From contig JASJCT010000069.1 in NCBI GenBank assembly GCA_030065855.1, positions 1 to 45,662 of the forward strand: 45,662 nucleotides of DNA. Direction: 5' to 3'. The translations under genes and the position numbers were made by a program. The notes below the pieces were generated by a model. It saw only the letters and a list, made by a program, of their open reading frames with translations. It did no database searches and was not told the origin of the DNA. Numbering within the stretch: position 1 is the stretch's first letter; each line of letters begins with the position of its first letter. Source of the DNA: Myxococcota bacterium. GTDB lineage: Bacteria; Myxococcota_A; Polyangia; JAAYKL01. Shown one piece after another: positions 39,765 to 45,662 of this stretch.

Positions 39765-39870
39765 GGATCGCTCTATTTTGAGGATTTTATCGATCGGTTG
39801 GCTTCGGGGCAAGGGGTTCCCCCATTCCGTTTGGCAAGAAGGAAAAATGGGTGGTAGCTTGAAAATCTGT

Positions 39871-39922
39871 CATTGAAATTTCGATCCGTTATGTTGAAAT
39901 TTCAATGAAAACATTGTATGTT
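39871..39922 (+). promoter_or_regulatory. Palindrome overlapping a promoter upstream of the DUF4143 ATPase
   Basis: CATTGAAATTTC (39871-39882) and GAAATTTCAATG (39896-39907) form a perfect 12-bp inverted repeat with a 13-base spacer. A -35-like TTGAAA (39894-39899) lies in the right arm, and a -10-like TATGTT (39917-39922) follows after 17 bases. A protein bound to the palindrome would cover the -35 box. The regulator is unknown. Confidence 0.5.
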
Positions 39923-39950
39923 GAATTGTGCTTGGTGAAAGGCGGTAGCG

Positions 39951-41084
39951 ATGCTCAAGCGAAGCCGCGATGTTGCAAAGCTCCTCGAGCTGATGGAGAT
40001 ATTTCCTGCGACCGCCATTTTGGGCGCCCGTCAGTGTGGCAAGACCACATTGGCGAGGGGGCTCGAATACAACCACTTTTTCGATCTCGAAAATCCCGAG
40101 CATCTCATGCTGCTGGACAATCCTCAGCTGGCACTAATGGATCTGAGCGGGCTCATTGTCATTGATGAGATTCAGCGAAAACCCGACCTGTTTCCCATGC
40201 TTAGACACCTTTTGGATACCAATCCCAATCAGCGGTACTTGATCTTGGGCAGTGCATCTCGCGATCTGATAAGGCAGAGTTCCGAGTCGTTGGCTGGAAG
40301 AATCGGCTACTTTCAATTGGGTGGCTTTTCCCTTGAAGACGTGGGGGAAGAAAACTGGCGACACTTGTGGCTGCGAGGAGGTTTTCCCAGATCTTACCTG
40401 ACCGGAGATGAGGGGTCTTTGATTTGGCGAAAGAACTACGTCACAACGTTTTTGGAGAGAGACATTCCGCAGTTGGGGATCAATATCCCGGCGCACACAT
40501 TGCGGCGGTTCTGGATCATGCTCTCTCACTACCACGGGCAAACGTTGAATTTCAGTGAGTTGGCGCGCTCTTTTGGCATCTCCGACCAAACTGTACGCCG
40601 GTATTTGGACATACTCGTGGGTACATTCATGGTTCGGCTCCTTTTTCCCTGGCACAACAATACCTCAAAACGCCTGGTGAAATCGCCCAAACTGTACTTG
40701 AGGGATTCGGGTATATTCCACTCGTTGCAGACAATCGACACCGCCGACCAGCTGATGACCCACAACAAGCTGGGCGCTTCGTTCGAAGGATTTGCCTTGG
40801 AGCACCTCTCGCGTGTGACGGCCAGGGAGGACGCTGAGCTGTTCTTCTGGGGGACCCACGCCGGGGCCGAGCTCGATCTGTTTTGGCGAAGTGGTGGCAA
40901 GGGCTACGGTGTGGAGATCAAGTATGTGGACGCCCCTGTGCTGACCAAGTCGATGCGTATTGCGACCGAAGACCTGGATTTGGAAAAGCTCTATGTCATC
41001 TACCCCGGCAAGACGCGGTACAAGCTGGCGCAAAATATCGAAGCCGTTCCTCTCACGTCGGTAAGAGTCGCAGGGAGTCTTTGA
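39951..41084 (+). CDS. AAA (AAA_14) ATPase with DUF4143 domain
   Basis: 377 residues; AAAGGCGG is just upstream of the ATG. The Walker A is GARQCGKTTLARG (about residues 25-37) and the Walker B is LIVIDEIQRKPDLF. A winged-helix-like part (ELARSFGISDQTVRRYLDIL) follows, then the DUF4143 part (FEGFALEHLSRV, GAELDLFWRSGGKGYGVEIKY), where E, D and ExK are arranged like a PD-(D/E)xK nuclease core. These proteins are widespread, often mobile and of unsettled function; they are sometimes linked to toxin-antitoxin-like or defence behaviour. The palindrome upstream suggests autoregulation. Confidence 0.85.
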   Translation: MLKRSRDVAKLLELMEIFPATAILGARQCGKTTLARGLEYNHFFDLENPEHLMLLDNPQLALMDLSGLIVIDEIQRKPDLFPMLRHLLDTNPNQRYLILGSASRDLIRQSSESLAGRIGYFQLGGFSLEDVGEENWRHLWLRGGFPRSYLTGDEGSLIWRKNYVTTFLERDIPQLGINIPAHTLRRFWIMLSHYHGQTLNFSELARSFGISDQTVRRYLDILVGTFMVRLLFPWHNNTSKRLVKSPKLYLRDSGIFHSLQTIDTADQLMTHNKLGASFEGFALEHLSRVTAREDAELFFWGTHAGAELDLFWRSGGKGYGVEIKYVDAPVLTKSMRIATEDLDLEKLYVIYPGKTRYKLAQNIEAVPLTSVRVAGSL

Positions 41085-41212
41085 GCGACAAGCATCCCAA
41101 CCAGCGCTGTAATTTGTTCAATAAGCTGCAGGACTAATAAATTTCCACTGGCGAAGTCGGCGCTATAGTCGATACTCGAAGTTTGAGATTGACTTTCTGA
41201 GGATATTCTCTG

Positions 41213-41281
41213 TTTTATATAAAAGAGTAGTGTTAGGTTTCATTGACGCAGACTCTTTTATAACGACATCCTTTATAAAAG
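41213..41281 (+). promoter_or_regulatory. Cluster of TATAAAAG inverted repeats before the aldehyde dehydrogenase operon
   Basis: TATAAAAGAGT (41218-41228) and ACTCTTTTATA (41252-41262) form an 11-bp perfect inverted repeat with a 23-base loop; the left arm is part of a 12-bp palindrome TTTTATATAAAA (41213-41224). A third half-site, TATAAAAG (41274-41281), pairs with CTTTTATA (41255-41262). Likely operator or an attenuator-like RNA structure. The rest of the 227-base gap (41085-41311) has nothing else recognisable; TTGACT at 41189-41194 could be a -35 box. Confidence 0.45.
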
Positions 41282-41311
41282 GTGGGTCGTATCCCTGGGA
41301 AGGAGAGAAAG

Positions 41312-42832
41312 GTGAGTTATTTCGATAAGTTTGATCAAAAAAAGCAACACATCGGGGTGTTTGACGGTGCCTGGCAGGCCAGCGGCAAGATAGTGCCGGT
41401 TGTATCTCCTATCGATGGAGAGGCCGTTGCAGAGGTGGTCACCGCCTCGTCAGAAGACTGCCATCGGGTTATCGCATCCGCCCACCAGGCGTTTCTCAAA
41501 TGGCGGGAAGTACCTGCGCCAGAGCGGGCCGAAGTCGTTCGGCAGATCGGCGTTGAGCTGCGGGCAGCAAAGGAAAACATCGCCGCCCTCGTCACCCTTG
41601 AAATGGGCAAGACCATTGGCGAGTCCAGAGGGGAAGTGCAGGAGATGATCGATGTCTGCGACTTTGCAACAGGTCTCGGTCGTCAAATAGGTGGCTTAAC
41701 CCTGCCCAGCGAGCGCCGGGCACACCGGCTGATTGAACAATGGCATCCCTTGGGACCGGCAGCAGTGGTCACGGCGTTTAACTTCCCAGTGGCAGTGTGG
41801 AGCTGGAATACAGCCCTTGCCCTTGTATGTGGGGATCCGGTTATTTGGAAGCCATCGTCCAATGCGCCGCTATCAGCTATTGCGTGCACGGCAATCGCTG
41901 CAGAGGTGCTCACCCGCAGCGGCTATCCAAGTGCTGTTACGTCCCTGGTGGTGGGATCGGGTCGGGATATCGGAGACACGCTCATCTCTGACCCGCGGGT
42001 GCCCCTGGTGTCCTACACCGGTTCTGTGCCCACGGGCCGGCACGTGGGAAAGATTGTACAAGAGCGATTCGGCCGTCCCCTCCTCGAGCTCGGAGGCAAC
42101 AACGCGGTTATCGTTACGCCCAATGCCGACCTCGTCATGGCAGTTCAAGCGGTATTTTTCGGCGCCGTGGGCACGAGTGGCCAACGCTGCACCACGACCC
42201 GCCGCCTGATTGTGCACCAAAGCGTCAAGGACGAGATACTGGCGCGGCTAAAAACAGCCTATGGCCAGGTGTCCATTGGCGATCCCCGGGATGAGGCAAT
42301 GCTGATGGGACCGCTCGTAGATCGCAAGGCCGTCTCCAACATGCAGGAAGCCCTTACGACCATTCAGGATCAGGGCGGACGCATCCTTTTCGGCGGCGAA
42401 ATACTCGATAAGCAAGGCGGCTGCTACGTCACCCCCTGTGTGGTAGAAGCGACGCCCAACATGCGGATCGTAGCCGAGGAAACCTTTGCCCCCATCCTCT
42501 ACGTCATTGAGTACCAGGGGGATGTGGATACCGCCATTGCCATTAATAACGATGTGCCCCAGGGGCTTTCTAGCGCTGTTTTCTCTAATGATATCATGGA
42601 AATAGAGCGATTCTTAGGCGCGACGGGCAGCGACTGTGGATTGGCCAACGTGAATACCGGCACGAGCGGTGCAGAGATCGGCGGCGCCTTTGGGGGCGAA
42701 AAGGAAACCGGCGGGGGCCGGGAATCGGGCTCAGATGCGTGGAAGGCGTATATGCGTCGCCAAACCTCGGTTATTAACGCTAGCGGCAATATCACCTTGG
42801 CTCAGGGTATCCGCTTTGATGTAGACGCTTGA
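41312..42832 (+). CDS. ALDH7-family aldehyde dehydrogenase (alpha-aminoadipate semialdehyde / antiquitin type)
   Basis: 506 residues from a GTG at 41312 with AAGGAGAG 7 bases upstream; an earlier GTG at 41282 would give a weaker N-terminus and overlaps the inverted repeat. The NAD-binding and active-site motifs are visible: VVTAFNFPVAVWSWN, GDPVIWKPSS, LLELGGNNAVIV (general-base Glu), and GTSGQRCTTTRRL (catalytic Cys). The end, NVNTGTSGAEIGGAFGGEK followed by TGGGRESGSDAWKAYMRRQ, is characteristic of antiquitin/ALDH7. Members oxidise alpha-aminoadipate semialdehyde in lysine breakdown. It is followed after 48 bases by an ALDH4-type gene. Confidence 0.85.
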   Translation: MSYFDKFDQKKQHIGVFDGAWQASGKIVPVVSPIDGEAVAEVVTASSEDCHRVIASAHQAFLKWREVPAPERAEVVRQIGVELRAAKENIAALVTLEMGKTIGESRGEVQEMIDVCDFATGLGRQIGGLTLPSERRAHRLIEQWHPLGPAAVVTAFNFPVAVWSWNTALALVCGDPVIWKPSSNAPLSAIACTAIAAEVLTRSGYPSAVTSLVVGSGRDIGDTLISDPRVPLVSYTGSVPTGRHVGKIVQERFGRPLLELGGNNAVIVTPNADLVMAVQAVFFGAVGTSGQRCTTTRRLIVHQSVKDEILARLKTAYGQVSIGDPRDEAMLMGPLVDRKAVSNMQEALTTIQDQGGRILFGGEILDKQGGCYVTPCVVEATPNMRIVAEETFAPILYVIEYQGDVDTAIAINNDVPQGLSSAVFSNDIMEIERFLGATGSDCGLANVNTGTSGAEIGGAFGGEKETGGGRESGSDAWKAYMRRQTSVINASGNITLAQGIRFDVDA

Positions 42833-42880
42833 GATACCACCCAATGATGTGCATCCCAAGCAACAGAAAGGGAGTTAAAA

Positions 42881-44509
42881 ATGGAACTCGGCATATGTAA
42901 CCCACCTATTGCACGAAACGAACCTGTGAAAGACTACGCCCCAGGCAGTTCAGAGCGAAACCGACTGGCACAGACACTCGAAGAGATCAAAGCAACCCGG
43001 GTTGAGATTCCCATCGTTATCGGCGGTGAACACATCAAGACCGGCGACCTGGGCACACTGCGGGCTCCCTGTGATCACACCTTGGAACTCGGCTGTTTCC
43101 ACCGGGCAGGCGGAGATATAACGCGACAGGCCATCGACGCGGCCCTAGCAGCCCGGGCGAGCTGGATGCGCATGCCCATCGAGCACCGCATGGCCATATT
43201 TTTAAAAGCCGCCGACATTATCGCTGGAAAGCTAAGAGAAACAGCCAATGCCGTGACCATGCTGTCCTTAGGCAAGACCATTCATCAGGCAGAGATAGAC
43301 GCGGTGTGCGAGCTCGCTGATTTTTGGCGCTTTAACGTGAATTTTTTGTATACGATCTACAAAACCCAGCCCATAAGCTCGCCTGGTACGTGGAATACGA
43401 TTGAATGGCGACCCCTTGAGGGCTTTGTCTTTGCCGTGTCACCGTTTAACTTTGCCTCCATTGCAGGCAACTTGCCCACGGCACCGGCAATCATGGGCAA
43501 CACAGTGGTCTGGAAGCCAGCTTCGACCGCGGTGTATCCCGCCTGGATAGTCATGCAGATCCTCGAAGAGGCAGGGTTGCCCCCAGGGGTGATCAACTTT
43601 GTGCCCGGAACCGGGGCAAACGTGGGCGATCCCGCCATGACCCACCCGGACATGGCAGGGGTGCACTTCACAGGGTCCACAGACACGTTTCGGCGTATGT
43701 GGCAGACCATCTCCCAGCATATTGCTCCGGCAAAGAACTGGCCTCGCATCGTGGGCGAGACCGGGGGTAAGGATTTTGTTTTTGCGCATGCTTCTGCAAA
43801 TGTGGCAGCGCTTTCAACCGCCCTCATCCGAGGTGCGTTCGAGTACCAGGGACAAAAGTGCTCAGCTGCGTCCCGGGCCTACATCCCAGAATCCATGTGG
43901 CCAGCGCTTCAGAAACAGCTGCTCGCCGATGTGGCTCGGGTGCGCGTGGGGAACGTCACTGATTTCAGTAACTTTATGGGGGCTGTTATCGACGAGGCCT
44001 CCTTTAAGAACATCCGCGGGTACATCGAGCACGTGCAACAAGACGCGTCTTGCGAGATAATTGCCGGTGGGAAGTGTGACGATAGCAAGGGGTGGTATAT
44101 CGATCCCACGATTATCCTATCCCAAGATCCAAAGTCCAAAACAATGGTCGAAGAGATTTTTGGCCCCGTGCTCACCATCTATGTTTACCCAGATGAGCGC
44201 TTTGCCGAGACCCTCGATCTCTGCAATCATACATCTCCTTACGCGCTTACCGGCGCCGTGTTTGCACGGGACCGCGTGGCCATTGCCACCGCGAGTGAAA
44301 TGCTCCGGGATGCTGCGGGCAACTTCTACATCAACGACAAGCCAACCGGCGCTGTCGTGGGTCAACAACCCTTTGGCGGTGCGCGCGCTTCGGGCACCAA
44401 CGATAAGGCCGGCAGTCTTTTAAACCTCCTGCGCTGGGCATCTCCGCGGACTACCAAGGAAACATTTGACCCACCCCGCGATTTCGTCTACCCCTTCATG
44501 GGACAATAG
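42881..44509 (+). CDS. pruA: 1-pyrroline-5-carboxylate dehydrogenase (ALDH4 type)
   Basis: 542 residues. GVIN FVPG and VHFTGSTDTFRRMW are preceded by AVSPFNFASIAGNLPTAPAIMGN, VVWKPASTAVYPAW; VGETGGKDFVFAHA carries the catalytic Glu and YQGQKCSAASRAYIPE the catalytic Cys. The Cys motif and the end (NFYINDKPTGAVVGQQPFGG, ARASGTNDKAG) match glutamate-semialdehyde / P5C dehydrogenases of the ALDH4 type. It oxidises glutamate semialdehyde (from proline or arginine) to glutamate with NAD. Together with the upstream ALDH7 gene it suggests an amino-acid catabolic operon (lysine/proline); no proline dehydrogenase gene is present. Confidence 0.9.
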   Translation: MELGICNPPIARNEPVKDYAPGSSERNRLAQTLEEIKATRVEIPIVIGGEHIKTGDLGTLRAPCDHTLELGCFHRAGGDITRQAIDAALAARASWMRMPIEHRMAIFLKAADIIAGKLRETANAVTMLSLGKTIHQAEIDAVCELADFWRFNVNFLYTIYKTQPISSPGTWNTIEWRPLEGFVFAVSPFNFASIAGNLPTAPAIMGNTVVWKPASTAVYPAWIVMQILEEAGLPPGVINFVPGTGANVGDPAMTHPDMAGVHFTGSTDTFRRMWQTISQHIAPAKNWPRIVGETGGKDFVFAHASANVAALSTALIRGAFEYQGQKCSAASRAYIPESMWPALQKQLLADVARVRVGNVTDFSNFMGAVIDEASFKNIRGYIEHVQQDASCEIIAGGKCDDSKGWYIDPTIILSQDPKSKTMVEEIFGPVLTIYVYPDERFAETLDLCNHTSPYALTGAVFARDRVAIATASEMLRDAAGNFYINDKPTGAVVGQQPFGGARASGTNDKAGSLLNLLRWASPRTTKETFDPPRDFVYPFMGQ

Positions 44510-44572
44510 TCGGCGTCGTTCCCGCAAAAGCGGCCGTCGCGAAGAGGGATATCTGATGCATTGCCGTCAAGA

Positions 44573-44651
44573 CGAAATCCCCTAAATCCCCTTTTTCAAA
44601 GGGGACTTTCGAATGCTCCCCCTTGAAAAAGGGGGCTGGGGGGATTTTGAC
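44573..44651. repeat. GC-rich palindromic repeat module C (outward orientation)
   Basis: GAAATCCCCTAAATCCCC... (44573-44606, ending CAAAGGGGAC) is followed by CTCCCCCTTGAAAAAGGGGG and CTGGGGGGATTTTGAC (44616-44651). The ATTTT/GAAAT ends face outward here and inward in modules A and B. It lies between pruA and the enoyl-CoA hydratase gene. Confidence 0.75.
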
Positions 44652-44708
44652 AGGACATCTCGCGACACCCAATTGCATGAGAATGAAATGATAACAACTG
44701 GAGAAACC

Positions 44709-45476
44709 ATGATCGAGGAAAGAATTGAAGACAACATTGTTATTGCCACACTTAACGACGGAAGGACCAATGCCTTTACTTTGGAGACCTTGACCCAGAT
44801 CGATGATCTCGTGAAACGGGTAAATGAGGATGACGCCCTCAAGGGGATCGTGCTTACCGGCAATGGACGGTTTTTTTCAAGCGGGTTTCATCTCCCCATG
44901 TTTTTGGGATTTAAAGACCATGCTGAGGCAGTTGATTTTTTCTTAAAGGAAGAGGAGATACTGATCAATTTCTTTACGTGTAAAAAGCCGGTGGTATCTG
45001 CGATAAACGGCCATTGCGCAGCAGCAGGCTTGATATTTTCAATGGCAGCAGATTATCGCATTGCCAAATTCCATGAGAAGATCAAGATCGGCATGTCCGA
45101 GATTAAAATCGGTCTCTCACTCTCCATTGCCCAAAATGAGATCGTGCGGTTTGGCCTCAATTCAGACAAAGCATACCGGGATGTCATGTATTTCGGGGAG
45201 ATGATGGGCGTTCATAAGGCCAAAGAAATGGAGATCATTGATGAGGTTGTCAATGATGATGAAGCGCTGATCAGTAGAGCAAAAGAGATCGTGGGTCTTT
45301 GGATTGATACGCCCAATCGACCGTTTATCACCATGAAAGGGTTGTTAAAGCAGGATACGGTCGAGCGCATTCACAAGGGCCTTGCGGACGAGACATGGAA
45401 AGACGCGCTGCACTGTTTTTTTAGAGAGGATGTCAGGGCGACCCTACAATTTGTCCAGGCCTCGATGAACGGATAA
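44709..45476 (+). CDS. Enoyl-CoA hydratase/isomerase-family protein
   Basis: 255 residues from the ATG at 44709 with GGAGA 6 bases upstream; the frame is open back through the upstream repeat, which codes for nothing sensible. Crotonase fold: GIVLTGNGRFFSSGFHL (oxyanion-hole loop, residues about 45-61), SAINGHCAAAGLIFSMAADYRIA, and MSEIKIGLSLS. Of the two catalytic glutamates of enoyl-CoA hydratase only the second (in SEIKIG) is kept; the first position reads GLIFS. One Glu is the pattern of delta3-delta2 enoyl-CoA isomerases. Substrate unknown. It may extend the aldehyde dehydrogenase operon, but a repeat module separates them. Confidence 0.8.
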   Translation: MIEERIEDNIVIATLNDGRTNAFTLETLTQIDDLVKRVNEDDALKGIVLTGNGRFFSSGFHLPMFLGFKDHAEAVDFFLKEEEILINFFTCKKPVVSAINGHCAAAGLIFSMAADYRIAKFHEKIKIGMSEIKIGLSLSIAQNEIVRFGLNSDKAYRDVMYFGEMMGVHKAKEMEIIDEVVNDDEALISRAKEIVGLWIDTPNRPFITMKGLLKQDTVERIHKGLADETWKDALHCFFREDVRATLQFVQASMNG

Positions 45477-45513
45477 ATTTCTAAAAGACTCTAGCAATGC
45501 TGCCGGGTAAAAA

Positions 45514-45627
45514 GCCTCCCCCTTTGGCAAAGGGGCAATGGCATTCGGTTAAGGATTTTTGGGTGTTTTTATAGCGTAGGATCGCCAGAAAAGAATCCCC
45601 CTTGAAAAAGGGGGCAGGGGGATTTTC
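45514..45627. repeat. GC-rich palindromic repeats D (a degenerate and a good copy)
   Basis: A partial copy (CTCCCCCTTTGGCAAAGGGG, about 45516-45535) and a good copy (AATCCCCCTTGAAAAAGGGGG then CAGGGGGATTTTC, 45593-45627; here split) lie after the enoyl-CoA hydratase gene. A separate small hairpin CAATTG-N6-CAATTG follows at 45627-45644. No gene is seen from 45477 to the end of the window. Confidence 0.7.
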
Positions 45628-45662
45628 AATTGTCCAAGCAATTGTTTTCAAAGGTAAAATTC

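Noticed and set aside
39426..39857. Plus-strand 143-residue frame
   Set aside because: It is a shadow of the acyl-CoA ligase-like gene on the minus strand.
44613..44708. Upstream extension of the enoyl-CoA hydratase gene
   Set aside because: The extra codons are the translated GC-rich repeat; the ATG at 44709 has a good ribosome binding site.

Overview
The window looks like a chromosomal stretch of a Gram-negative, deltaproteobacterial or Myxococcota-like bacterium. This is an inference from gene content: lpxD (lipid A), outer-membrane-type barrels, a tatBC pair, many lipoproteins with aspartate-rich (SD/TD)n linkers next to Cys-rich domains, a very large Ser/Thr kinase-ATPase-GAF-phosphatase, a roadblock protein and an MshEN protein. 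No tRNA, rRNA or CRISPR array was seen. All family assignments come from reading motifs by eye; no database search was run.

Region 1 (1-5336) is an accessory patch. It holds the 5' end of an IS21-type element that runs off the left edge, a Phd/YefM-like antitoxin-type gene with a clear promoter and a TGTACA paired operator followed by an unidentified partner gene, a Cys-rich zinc-finger-like gene, an uncharacterised Lys/Arg-tailed gene that overlaps it tail to tail, a HEAT-repeat gene, and a second, complete DDE transposase gene.

Region 2 (5337-12361) is envelope and signalling: a Cys-rich DT-repeat lipoprotein; a compact sigma / anti-sigma / exported caspase-barrel operon (6652-9620); and an operon for a pseudo-protease (all three catalytic positions replaced) and a beta-helix lipoprotein. 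Region 3 (12553-21867) has the 1731-residue kinase/phosphatase, lpxD, a roadblock protein, a HemY-type protoporphyrinogen oxidase and an orphan N6-adenine methylase.

Region 4 (21887-30800) is entirely on the minus strand: two more DT-repeat exported proteins, then a five-gene run (Ig-like lipoprotein, barrel, LpoA-like periplasmic-binding lipoprotein, ArsA-type ATPase, radical SAM protein). Region 5 (31075-36083) has a sensorless chemoreceptor, tatB, a tatC with a periplasmic insertion of about 160 residues, a zinc-ribbon protein with repeated YR(S/A)P motifs and a small membrane protein. Region 6 (36083-45476) is metabolic and regulatory: a Gfo/Idh/MocA oxidoreductase, an MshEN protein, an ATP-grasp acyl-CoA ligase-like protein, an AAA/DUF4143 ATPase with a palindrome over its promoter, an ALDH7 plus ALDH4 aldehyde dehydrogenase pair, and an enoyl-CoA hydratase/isomerase.

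GC-rich palindromic repeats of one family sit in four intergenic gaps (32.8, 34.7, 44.6 and 45.6 kb). The best candidates for an under-described system are the sigma/DUF4384 anti-sigma/caspase-barrel operon, the toxin-antitoxin-like pair with its operator, and the enlarged TatC.
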